DNA from: a bacterium
Lineage (GTDB): Bacteria; Verrucomicrobiota; Verrucomicrobiia; Limisphaerales; RI-55
NCBI GenBank assembly: GCA_016124235.1
Contig: WGOC01000005.1
Span: 1-64,000 of the forward strand
Reading direction: 5' to 3'
Length of the DNA: 64,000 bases
This document shows, one piece after another, positions 45,523 to 54,145 of the stretch; positions within the stretch are counted from its first letter, which is position 1; each line of letters starts with the position of its first letter. A program made the translations under genes and the position numbers. The notes under the pieces are model-generated. The model was not told the DNA's origin. It saw only the letters and a list, made by a program, of their open reading frames with translations, and made no database searches.

Positions 45523-46296
45523 TTACCGATCCAGCGGTTGGCGCAGGGAAGCAAAGAGATGTTGTAACTCCTCCCGAACCAGATCGGGGTCCGTAATCGT
45601 ATTGGCAATCACTTCGCGCACAACCTCCCGGTAGCGCTGGCGCAATCGATGAACGGCCACCCCAACCGCACCCACTGCCAGATCGAGTTGTTTGGCAACG
45701 CCGGCGTATTCACCGGGTTCCGCTTCGCGCGACAAGTAGGGTTGCAAAACGGAAAACTGCCGACCACGGGCGCCAACTTCCGTCTCACTGCGGAGCTGTT
45801 CCAAAGCTTGATCCAGGACCGACCACGCCCAGCGACGGTCAAAGACTTGTTCGGGCGTTTCGTTCGTGAAAGGTTCGTTTGCGAACCTCCCTTCCGCCTT
45901 TTCCTGATCCAGCGACAACGATGCTTTCCCCCCACCCCGCTTGATGGCGCGTCGGTGATCGTATTCGTTGATCAAGAACCGGTTCAGCGCCATCAGCAAG
46001 AACGAGCGGAACCGCCCCTTGTGTGGGCTCAAGTCGGCCAGCCAGTTCTTTTCCAGCAACCGCGCGAGAAACTCCTGGGTCAGATCCTGGGCATCCTCGG
46101 GTTTATGTCCGCGCTGCCGAATGTGCGCGTAAAGAGGGTACCAACAAGTGCGGCAAAGCATCTCAAGCGCTTCGGTCCGATGGGGCGAATCTTCCTTTCC
46201 GGCGGCCAGCACCACGCTCCAGTGGGTCGTCTGAAAATGAAACGACCCACCCCGCCCGGAGAGCCGCTCATCTTCACTGGATGTCACGGCTCTCAA
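45523..46296 (-). CDS. ECF-type RNA polymerase sigma factor
   Basis: 257 residues. It opens with FQTTHWSVVLAAG, typical of the sigma factors that accompany WD40 kinases in this phylum. Region 2 includes CWYPLYAHIRQRGHKPEDAQDLTQEFLARLLEKN and FRSFLLMALNRFLINEYDHRRAIKRGGG. A long linker follows, then a region-4-like helix-turn-helix with EYAGVAKQLDLAVGAVGVAVHRLRQRYREVVREVI. No anti-sigma gene is adjacent, so control through the kinase 150 bases downstream is plausible. The start of the kelch protein gene lies on the opposite strand close by, making a divergent pair. Confidence 0.92.
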   Translation of the reverse strand: MRAVTSSEDERLSGRGGSFHFQTTHWSVVLAAGKEDSPHRTEALEMLCRTCWYPLYAHIRQRGHKPEDAQDLTQEFLARLLEKNWLADLSPHKGRFRSFLLMALNRFLINEYDHRRAIKRGGGKASLSLDQEKAEGRFANEPFTNETPEQVFDRRWAWSVLDQALEQLRSETEVGARGRQFSVLQPYLSREAEPGEYAGVAKQLDLAVGAVGVAVHRLRQRYREVVREVIANTITDPDLVREELQHLFASLRQPLDR

Positions 46297-46446
46297 GCTG
46301 GCAGAAGCACGGCCAAATAGCTAGATGGCGTTTTGCTCATTCATCGCGTTTTCAAAGAGGATCAAAATTTCGGTAATCGCGACTCCGATATTCTTATTCC
46401 TTCAAGGATGGACGCAAACTACGTACGCGGATGGGCACCGTTTCGA

Positions 46447-49400
46447 ATGTTCCGACAGCTTCTTTGCTTGTTGGGAAAGCTCAATTCAATCGAAGGAAAT
46501 CTGCCGAAAGCACGATTGACGAACCGTTCGCTTGTTACGGCCCTGTTTCTTAGCGGATTAACCGCATTTGGCGGGACTTGGATTCCGTTGGATCATCCCG
46601 CCCCGGATAACGTCCAGCTCATGCTTCTGATGACCGACGGCACGGTGATGGTGGCAGGCTGGAACCTGGGCCAAGGCGACAATCACTGGTACAAATTAAC
46701 TCCCGACAAAAACGGCAGCTACGTCCACGGCACCTGGTCGACACTGGCATCGATGGCAAACTCGCGCCTCTGGTACAGCTCGGTAGTCCTGCGCGATGGG
46801 CGCGTCTTCGTCGCGGGCGGGGAATACCCAACCAACGGCGTGGGCGGCGCTTCGGCGGAGATCTACGATCCCCGTATCGACCATTGGTCCCCGGTTCCCG
46901 TTCCCACCGATTTGCTTGATCCGACACAGCCCTCACCCGCCGTCGCAACTGGCAATCAAGGATTTCGGGACTCGGATGCGATTCTCCTTTCCGACGGGCG
47001 AGTAATGGTTGCACCGGTGGCACCCAAGAACGCCTATGAAGTGCTGATCTACGATCCGGTCGCAAACAGCTGGACAAACGGACCGAACGCCGGATTGGGC
47101 AATCAAAATGAAGCGAGCTGGATTAAGCTTCCGGACGAAAGCATACTGACGATCGTTGCTGGTACGACCAACGTCGAACGGTTTCTCCCCGAAAACTATC
47201 TTCCCGGCCATATCAATCCAGTCCGATCAAACCAGTGGGTCGCGGATGAGCCGTTACCGATTCCGCTCTATGGTTCACCTGGAAATGAAATTGGACCGGG
47301 GCTGCTGCTCCCCGACGGCACGGCGTTCTACATTGGGGCAAATGGCAACACGGCGGTTTACCATCCTTCGGGAGACGATTCCCCGGGACACTGGACGCCC
47401 GGTCCGGTCTTGCCCAACGTGATCGAGTATTTGATCGATGATAACGGCGCCCAAATTCAGGTACCTCCCGCCATGATGCGGGCGGCGGCGCCCGACGCTC
47501 CGGCGGCCATGATGGTAAATGGCAGGATTCTCTGCGCACTCAGCGCCCCGCTGTACAATGACCCACGTGTTCAAAATCCACCGACGGATTACTGGAAGAC
47601 GCAAAAGAACCCGATCTACCCGAAACCTACGACGTTCTTTGTTTACGATCCGGTCACCCAATTGTTCACGCCGATCACGGCACCCTATTCGGGAGGCGCC
47701 ACCGACAATGTCACCACCTACCAGACCGCGATGTTGGATTTGCCCGATGGGACAGTCCTCGTCGCCGAACAAGGTCCCCAGCTCTTCGTGTACGCGCTGG
47801 ATCCCGTGCATAATCCGGATGATCGGATTGACCCCAACAACCGCCCCACCATCAGCACCGTCACTCCCAACCTGGATGGAAGTTGGCACCTCACCGGCAT
47901 CCAGCTCAACGGCCTCTCACAAGGCGCTGCCTACGGTGACGATGCCCAAATGGACTGCAATTATCCCCTGGTGCGATTTGTCGCTGATACCGGAGAAATC
48001 ACCTATGCCCGCACGTTCAACTGGAGCAGCACTGGCGTGCAGACCAAAGACCGGATCGTGAGCACCGATTTTACGATTCCCGCCGTGGTTGCGGGGAGCG
48101 GCGGGATCCATCTGGAAGTCGTGGCCAACGGCATTGCGTCGGATCCAGCACCATTCCCGCTGGTCCTCGCCGAGGAAATGCTGACATTCGCCGGCAACGA
48201 ATCGATGGGGAACGGGCCCTTCGAGATCCTTGGCGGCATCACCACATTTCAGGACGACTTGAGCGCTTCCGGGATCTTGCTTCGCGGTGCGGGCGGTGTC
48301 ATCCAACTGCTCGACTTTGCCACCGCAGATACATCGACCATTAACGTCGACGGTGGCATGGGCGACGGCGGCATTCCTGGATTTCTTGAGTTTAGGAATA
48401 ACTCGACCGCGGCGCAGGCAACGATTGAGAACCGCCCCGGAGTGCTCGGGCCGAACTTCAAGAATGCGTCGCCAAATCCCACGGCAGGTCTGGGTGGTGA
48501 AACACGTTTTCTAGACTCCGCTTTGGCCGGCGCTGCGTACATCGTCAACTCAGCCGCGGCTTTTGGATCGAGCTACGATGGAACGATCACGTCGTTTGCG
48601 GACAACACCTCCGCCGACCACGCCACGATTCTGAACAACGGAGTTTCCGCAACCACGAGCCCCTACGCCTATGGCGGCGAAACGGAGTTTACGGGAAGCG
48701 CAACAGCGGGATTCGCCACAGTCACGAATCTGAACAGCAACAATGGCACACAGTACAGCCAAGGTCGGACGGTATTCTTCGATACTGCGATCGCCGCCAA
48801 CGCACTTTTTGTAAACATCGGTGGCGCCAGCGGCTTTCTTCCCGCTGGCGGTACCACAGAATTTCGCGGAAGTTCTTCGGCAGCTAACGGGACGTTCATG
48901 AATTGGGGGGGCACCGGCGGATCGTTTCCTGGGCGCGGAACCACGCAGTTTTTTGACACGGCAACGGCGGGGAACGGAACGTTCACAAACAAGCCCGGAT
49001 ACGGAAGTGGCGGAGCCGTGGAATTCTACGGGCATTCAACTGCGGCAAACGGCACCTTCGTTAATGACGGTCCATTTGGGTCAGTAGGTGGTGCCGGTGG
49101 CGAATTCTTATTTAGGGACGACTCGGTCGCGGGTCAGGCCCATTTTACCTCTACTGGCCTGTATGGCGGCGGCGTCACTTTTCGCGACCGCAGTAGTGCC
49201 GATCATGGCAACTATTTGATCACTGCGAATGTCTACGATTCGCGTTTTGTCTTCTATGGCACCTCCACTGCCGATCACGGCAACTTTGAGATTGGCGGCG
49301 GTGGCGACGTTCAATTCTTTGAGTCCTCGACCGCTGGCAACGCCGCGATCGTGATTCGAGGAAACGAAACCTCGGGCCAGGGTGCGTCGGCGCAATTCTC

Positions 49401-50631
49401 CGGCAGTGCCACGGCCGACCAGGCTCACATTACTATTTGGGGCGCGGAGAACCCCGGCACGGTGGGCGGCGGCGCCTGGTTCCAGGGACCGGCCACGGCC
49501 GGCAACTCGACGATGACCATCAATGGCGCCAGCGTGACAACGTTTGGCGCCAGCGGCGGCCTTGCAAGATTCGACTACGGCGCTTCGGCCGGCATCGCGA
49601 CGATCACTGCCAATGGCGGCGTCAACGGAGGCACGGGTGCGAGACTCGAATTCGCCCGTGGCGCCACCGCCGATCAGGCTCACATTACCGTCAATGCCGG
49701 AGCCGCACTCGATGTGTCCGGGAACTTAGGAACCCACGTTGGTTCACTTCAAGGCTCCGGCACCATCTGGATCAATTACTCACCATTGTACACCGGCGGT
49801 CTGAACGAAGACACGACGTTTACTGGTGAGATAGCCGGCCGGACAACACCACCGTTCGGGTCATTAACGAAGGAAGGAACGGGCACGTTCTGGCTGGGAG
49901 GAACGAACACCTTCGGCGGACTCACCACCGTCGCCGCCGGCACGCTGGTCGTCAGCGGCAGCCTGGCCAGCGACGTTCAGGTGAACACGGGCGCAACCTT
50001 CAAGGGCTGCGGCAGCGTCGCCGGAACGGTCACCGTCGAACCAGGCGCCATCGTCTCTCCCGGCTGCAGTCCGGGCACACTGACCATTGGGGGAGATTAT
50101 CTGCAAAATACCCAAGGCATTCTGGAGATCGAAGTGGCCGGGCCAAATCCCGCGGACCGCGACCTGTTGATCGTCAACGGCAATGTCAATCTGAGCGGGA
50201 CATTGCTCCTGGTGTTCTCCGGCTATGCTCCATCGCCCAGCGAAACGTTCCCGATCGTTCAAGTGGGCGGCGGCTTCACCGACAACAATCTCAAGATCAT
50301 AGTCCTCGGGCTCAAACCGGGTTACCAACCCACTTATCAATTCGCAAACGGCATGCTCGTTCTCACCGCTTCTTCCGGCGGACAACTGGCGAACGCCACC
50401 GATCCCGTACAAAATTTGCCACCAACGTTTGCATCACAATCAGGGTTCGTGTTTCCCGTGTTCACTTTTTCTGGCGACACCTACCAATTTGATACCTCAA
50501 CCGACTTCATGACTTGGAGCCGGCTAAAGGAGATCCCGGGAGTGAACGGACTGTTCGAATTTCGGGATCTTCGCCCGACCGCCGAACCGTATCGCTTTTA
50601 CCGTGTGATTCAGCAAAGCAGCGGCCCGTGA
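46447..50631 (+). CDS. Large secreted protein: kelch propeller, short beta-helix repeats and PATR repeat
   Basis: About 1394 residues from ATG 46447; TTG 46516 gives a compact signal peptide (TNRSLVTALFLSGLTAFGG) and may be the true start, while the frame is open back to 46333. The first 550 residues are a galactose-oxidase-like kelch propeller (GTVMVAGWN, GRVFVAGGE, VLIYDPVANSW, GTVLVAEQG). About 15 repeats follow, roughly residues 590-1090 of the protein, with the pattern F-x-x-x-STA-x-x-A-x-x-x-N-x-G, probably a beta-helix stalk. A passenger-associated transport repeat (GSLTKEGTGTFWLGGTNTFGGLTTVAAGTLVVSG) comes near the end, but no autotransporter barrel and no PEP-CTERM. The copper-ligand Cys-Tyr pair of galactose oxidase was not recognised. 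Likely a surface or matrix protein. Confidence 0.85.
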   Translation: MFRQLLCLLGKLNSIEGNLPKARLTNRSLVTALFLSGLTAFGGTWIPLDHPAPDNVQLMLLMTDGTVMVAGWNLGQGDNHWYKLTPDKNGSYVHGTWSTLASMANSRLWYSSVVLRDGRVFVAGGEYPTNGVGGASAEIYDPRIDHWSPVPVPTDLLDPTQPSPAVATGNQGFRDSDAILLSDGRVMVAPVAPKNAYEVLIYDPVANSWTNGPNAGLGNQNEASWIKLPDESILTIVAGTTNVERFLPENYLPGHINPVRSNQWVADEPLPIPLYGSPGNEIGPGLLLPDGTAFYIGANGNTAVYHPSGDDSPGHWTPGPVLPNVIEYLIDDNGAQIQVPPAMMRAAAPDAPAAMMVNGRILCALSAPLYNDPRVQNPPTDYWKTQKNPIYPKPTTFFVYDPVTQLFTPITAPYSGGATDNVTTYQTAMLDLPDGTVLVAEQGPQLFVYALDPVHNPDDRIDPNNRPTISTVTPNLDGSWHLTGIQLNGLSQGAAYGDDAQMDCNYPLVRFVADTGEITYARTFNWSSTGVQTKDRIVSTDFTIPAVVAGSGGIHLEVVANGIASDPAPFPLVLAEEMLTFAGNESMGNGPFEILGGITTFQDDLSASGILLRGAGGVIQLLDFATADTSTINVDGGMGDGGIPGFLEFRNNSTAAQATIENRPGVLGPNFKNASPNPTAGLGGETRFLDSALAGAAYIVNSAAAFGSSYDGTITSFADNTSADHATILNNGVSATTSPYAYGGETEFTGSATAGFATVTNLNSNNGTQYSQGRTVFFDTAIAANALFVNIGGASGFLPAGGTTEFRGSSSAANGTFMNWGGTGGSFPGRGTTQFFDTATAGNGTFTNKPGYGSGGAVEFYGHSTAANGTFVNDGPFGSVGGAGGEFLFRDDSVAGQAHFTSTGLYGGGVTFRDRSSADHGNYLITANVYDSRFVFYGTSTADHGNFEIGGGGDVQFFESSTAGNAAIVIRGNETSGQGASAQFSGSATADQAHITIWGAENPGTVGGGAWFQGPATAGNSTMTINGASVTTFGASGGLARFDYGASAGIATITANGGVNGGTGARLEFARGATADQAHITVNAGAALDVSGNLGTHVGSLQGSGTIWINYSPLYTGGLNEDTTFTGEIAGRTTPPFGSLTKEGTGTFWLGGTNTFGGLTTVAAGTLVVSGSLASDVQVNTGATFKGCGSVAGTVTVEPGAIVSPGCSPGTLTIGGDYLQNTQGILEIEVAGPNPADRDLLIVNGNVNLSGTLLLVFSGYAPSPSETFPIVQVGGGFTDNNLKIIVLGLKPGYQPTYQFANGMLVLTASSGGQLANATDPVQNLPPTFASQSGFVFPVFTFSGDTYQFDTSTDFMTWSRLKEIPGVNGLFEFRDLRPTAEPYRFYRVIQQSSGP

Positions 50632-51127
50632 CTTCGGCTTTTGCCGACTTCATCAACACTCGCCTGAATTTCGGTTACCTGAATCGCGATCCTCGAACAC
50701 TTTTGAGTAGCAGACGAACCCTACCCTTCGCAGTTTCTGCAAACCGCCAAAGCCTCGAACCCGGCATTTAGCTCGGAATGTCTGCCTGCGCTACGCGCAT
50801 TCCTGACGGCGACTCGCGAGACAATTCATGTCCTTAGTCCGGGTCGAATAAACCAAGGTGTGCGCATCAACCTTCCAGAGCATTAACGGCTCATTGATCC
50901 AGCAGGACCTTCGAGGAAAGTCGCGATATCGTCACCGGATCGACGAAATTGTTTCGCAGTAAAGAGCCATGGTCGCCGGCGTTCATTGACCGTTCGTCGA
51001 AGGGTCCTTCCGAAGCAGCTTTACGTTGAGCTGTGCTCCGGCACCCAACCAAATGGGAGCGGAGTTCCTGTTGGGCAGGAAGCCATCTTTCGCATCGGTT
51101 CAATAGGCAGGTCATTCCATAAAAATC
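50632..51127. other. Intergenic region, no gene seen
   Basis: About 495 bases between the kelch protein and the metallophosphoesterase, both on the plus strand. Short open frames on either strand lack protein character. Probably contains the terminator of the first and promoter of the second gene, but neither was identified by eye. Confidence 0.4.
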
Positions 51128-52363
51128 ATGAAACAGTTTCCACCCACCCACAAATCGACCATGCTGCTCGGCGTCGCGCTCTCGACAGTGTTGGTCAGTT
51201 CCCTACCGGTCCACGCAGACAACGATCGGCACGACGAGCATGATCAACGAAATTGGGATCACGTCGTCCTTTCATTCTCGACGGTTGGCGATTCCCGCCA
51301 GGACCCGAGTAACCCGGACCCGACCCAATTGGATCCCAACACCGGCGCGCTCTCCGGTCAGGACGCCTCGTGGCTGCAGAGCACCAAGGCGTGGTCCCGG
51401 ATGATCGACGCGATCAACGTGCAAAAATGCCAGTTCCTGTTCTTCAACGGCGACATGATCATGGGCTACGGCAATGCCGGCGCACCCTCTGACAATTCCG
51501 TGGATACCGTTGTGAATTCCGACCTGATGAAATTCTACCGCCAGTATGGATTTTGGCGTGGCATGGTCGCCGGATTGATGGAAAAAGGAACGTACGTAGT
51601 CCCGGTGCCGGGCAATCATGAAACCCAGTGGAAAAAGGCGCCACTGCCTGGCGGCGGCACGGGCAAGCGCGCTCAAGCGGTCAACGAAAACGCCTGGCGG
51701 GCGAACATGGGCGATCTCATTCTGGATACCGCCCGGTTTCAAAATCTCTTTGGTGAAACACCGGCCAATTTCGACACTGGCAACAACGCCGCCCTCGACG
51801 GCCTGACCACAGATCAATCACAGCTTTCCTACAGTTTTGATTTCCGGGGATCTCATTTCGCCGTGATCAACACCGATCCTGTCGGGCACGATGCGCACGC
51901 GCCAGTACACTGGCTTGCGACGGATCTTGCCGCCGCTCAATCCAGGGGCATGAAGCACTTCTTCGTGTTCGGTCACAAGCCGGCGTTCACGTACTACTTC
52001 GGTGCCGACATCCCCGCGGCGCCTGATTTGCCGCTTCCCGGAAGTCCGGCCGGACTCGATAACGATGTGCCCGCACGCGATGCGTTCTGGAACGTGATTG
52101 AACAGTATCGTGCCACTTATTTCTGCGGCCACGAACACATCTTCAACATGAGCCAGCCGACGGGGAACTCGCGGCAGGTGCTGGTTGGTTCCGGTGGCTC
52201 GCCCTTTGAAGCTGCTCCCACCGACGCGACCATCAGTCCAACCGATCGCTACTATGCCTGGGCGACCGTCGAGATCTTTGAAAGCGGCCGGGTTCGCATC
52301 ACGGCCTTTGGCTTCGATGATCACTTCGGGCGGACGCGCGTCTTGAAGTCGGTCGTATTCTGA
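51128..52363 (+). CDS. Secreted calcineurin-like metallophosphoesterase
   Basis: 411 residues with a signal peptide to about residue 30 (ending PVHADN) followed by a His/Asp-rich stretch. Metal-site motifs are in order: STVGDSRQD (in place of the usual D-x-H), FFNGDMI, VPGNHETQ, FVFGHKPAF and FCGHEHIFN. This is the core of the calcineurin-like superfamily, binding two metals and cleaving phosphomonoesters or diesters; substrate cannot be named. It is monocistronic: a strong terminator follows 25 bases later. Confidence 0.9.
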   Translation: MKQFPPTHKSTMLLGVALSTVLVSSLPVHADNDRHDEHDQRNWDHVVLSFSTVGDSRQDPSNPDPTQLDPNTGALSGQDASWLQSTKAWSRMIDAINVQKCQFLFFNGDMIMGYGNAGAPSDNSVDTVVNSDLMKFYRQYGFWRGMVAGLMEKGTYVVPVPGNHETQWKKAPLPGGGTGKRAQAVNENAWRANMGDLILDTARFQNLFGETPANFDTGNNAALDGLTTDQSQLSYSFDFRGSHFAVINTDPVGHDAHAPVHWLATDLAAAQSRGMKHFFVFGHKPAFTYYFGADIPAAPDLPLPGSPAGLDNDVPARDAFWNVIEQYRATYFCGHEHIFNMSQPTGNSRQVLVGSGGSPFEAAPTDATISPTDRYYAWATVEIFESGRVRITAFGFDDHFGRTRVLKSVVF

Positions 52364-52388
52364 CGACACAACCACACCAGAAATGTCG

Positions 52389-52425
52389 ACGGGCGTCGCT
52401 CAACCAGCGGCGCCCGTTCTTATTT
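52389..52425 (+). terminator. Rho-independent terminator of the metallophosphoesterase gene
   Basis: ACGGGCGTCGCT at 52389-52400, loop CAACC, and AGCGGCGCCCGT at 52406-52417 form a 12-pair G+C-rich stem with one G-T pair, followed by TCTTATTT. It lies 25 bases past the stop codon. Confidence 0.85.
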
Positions 52426-53145
52426 AAGAAGCCACGAATCTCCCATGCAAAGGCCGAACGGCGATCAGGATAAAAGTTCAATGCATTTGATCAGGAAACA
52501 TCGCCGCCAGCCGCCACTTTAAACATTTGTTTAAATATCAAATACTGAACTCATTCTAAACACCGTTGCCCTCCGACGCAGCACCCACGGCTCCCTCTGA
52601 AGCATCCACTAAAGGTCAAATTTGGAGACAGCTGTCCTTCCGCACAGGCGCCTTCCATCGCACTGCTGCAACTATCCAAAAATTAACATTCCACGATTCG
52701 CGCAACAATGTGCGATGCAATCGCACCCACAGTAATCTCGTAACTCAGTTGCAATCAACGCTGGTCCTCGTACGGAAATTTCAAATACCCCAAATGACGT
52801 CGTTGGGATCGCTGCGCCTGCTCCGATCCATAGCAATTTTTAACCATTCCTTGGCATTGGGTGCGCTCGAACGGAGCAGATTTGTGAGTCATTCTGCTGA
52901 CAGCAATCTGATCTTTCAGCCATGAACGAGACAAAGACTGGAACGCTTTGGTCATTGACGACAGATCGGGCCCTCGGAACATCGCTCGAACTGGATTGGA
53001 GTCGCGGCCCACTGCATCACGCCGACTCAACACCAAGCGCGAAATTCTGTGTTTACTGCATTCCTGAGGCGCGCATTTCAGAAATCTAGTCCCGCAATCT
53101 GAAAGCACGAGAAACGGCTGATCACAACTGCACGCAGGCTCATCC
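52426..53145. other. Long intergenic region without a recognised gene
   Basis: About 720 bases before the prepilin genes. Open frames of up to 135 codons exist (plus 52566-52925, minus 52755-53162) but their translations lack family features. The segment near 52613-52640 (GGTCAAATTTGGAGACAGCTG, with the perfect palindrome GACAGCTGTC at 52628-52637) resembles DNA seen beside REP-associated transposases in other bacteria; this link is from memory and unproven. It may also carry a regulatory RNA or promoter of the prepilin operon. Confidence 0.35.
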
Positions 53146-53613
53146 ATGAAGATCCCCCGCACTCAATTGGCTCGTCGACTGCAGAATGGTTCCGCGGTCA
53201 CTCTCACGTCGACGCTGATCGCCATGGCCCTGCTCGGCATCATGACAACCGTCGCGCTCATGGTGATCAGTAGCGCCATCTTCACGATTCAACTGGCCCG
53301 GGAAAATGATCGCGCCACACAAGTGCTCATCGAAAAGACCGAAAGTATCCGACTCTACAACTGGGATCAGATCAACTCGAACGGGTTTATTCCACCCACG
53401 TTTTCCGTCGCCTACGATCCGAACGCGGCGACGAACCAAGGCGTCAATTACAACGGCACGATTGATATTTCTCCCGCCCCCATTTCATCGAGCTACAGCA
53501 ATGATCTGCTAAGCGTGGTGGTGCGGGTATCCTGGCAGACCGGGAATCTTCAGCGCACTCGCGAACTAACGACGCTCGTTTCCCGTTATGGACTTGAAAG
53601 TTACATCTACTGA
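53146..53613 (+). CDS. Prepilin-like protein (pseudopilin, PilV/GspI-like position)
   Basis: 155 residues. A basic N-terminus (RTQLARRLQNG) precedes a hydrophobic helix VTLTSTLIAMALLGIMTTVALMVISSA, as in type IV prepilins, but after Gly15 the usual glutamate at +5 is missing (SAVTL). The rest is a small beta-rich domain. The gene overlaps the next by 26 bases in another frame. The set of three resembles the minor pilin cassettes of type IV pili or type II secretion. Assembly ATPase, membrane platform and prepilin peptidase are not in the window. Confidence 0.7.
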   Translation: MKIPRTQLARRLQNGSAVTLTSTLIAMALLGIMTTVALMVISSAIFTIQLARENDRATQVLIEKTESIRLYNWDQINSNGFIPPTFSVAYDPNAATNQGVNYNGTIDISPAPISSSYSNDLLSVVVRVSWQTGNLQRTRELTTLVSRYGLESYIY

Positions 53614-54145
53614 ATTCGTGCGCCGATCGGTCCGCGGCTACACGCTCGTCGAAGTGATGGTTGTCATGCCCATCGCTTTGTTGTGTCTCACGGTGCTGCT
53701 CTCCGTTGCTTCATTCGCCAGCCGGAGCTTCCACGCGCTCGCCAACTATTCCGACATAAGTTCAAAGAACCGCCTCGCCGAGAACACCATGGTGCGGGAG
53801 CTTCGGCAGGCCATTCGCGTCGCCAGTTTCACGACAAATTCCCTGGTCTTAATCGATGGATCGGGCACCGCGGTGACCTACACCTTCGATGCCGGCAACA
53901 AAACCCTGACGCGCGAGCGAAATGGCACGACCACTACGTTGCTAACCCATTGCGATGAATTTCAATTCTCCCTGGGTGAACGAAATCCCGTTGGTGGCAC
54001 CTACGACGTGTATCCCAGTGCCTCGGCCGCCACGGCCAAGGTCATTGATATTTCGTGGCGTTGCTCGCGCGATCTGCTGGGAGTCATGCGAAACAGTGAA
54101 TCTGTCCAAACTGCCCGCATCGTAATCAGAAAACAGGACATATGA
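53588..54145 (+). CDS. Prepilin with canonical N-methylation motif (PilW/GspJ-like)
   Basis: 185 residues. The cleavage motif is R-G17/Y-T-L-V-E22, with Glu at +5, followed by a hydrophobic helix VMVVMPIALLCLTVLLSVASFASRSF. The globular part has beta-rich pseudopilin features (FTTNSLVLIDGSGTAVTYTF). The start ATG lies inside the end of the preceding gene and the end overlaps the following gene start (ATGA), so expression is coupled. Likely a minor pilin or pseudopilin. Confidence 0.82.
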   Translation: MDLKVTSTEFVRRSVRGYTLVEVMVVMPIALLCLTVLLSVASFASRSFHALANYSDISSKNRLAENTMVRELRQAIRVASFTTNSLVLIDGSGTAVTYTFDAGNKTLTRERNGTTTTLLTHCDEFQFSLGERNPVGGTYDVYPSASAATAKVIDISWRCSRDLLGVMRNSESVQTARIVIRKQDI

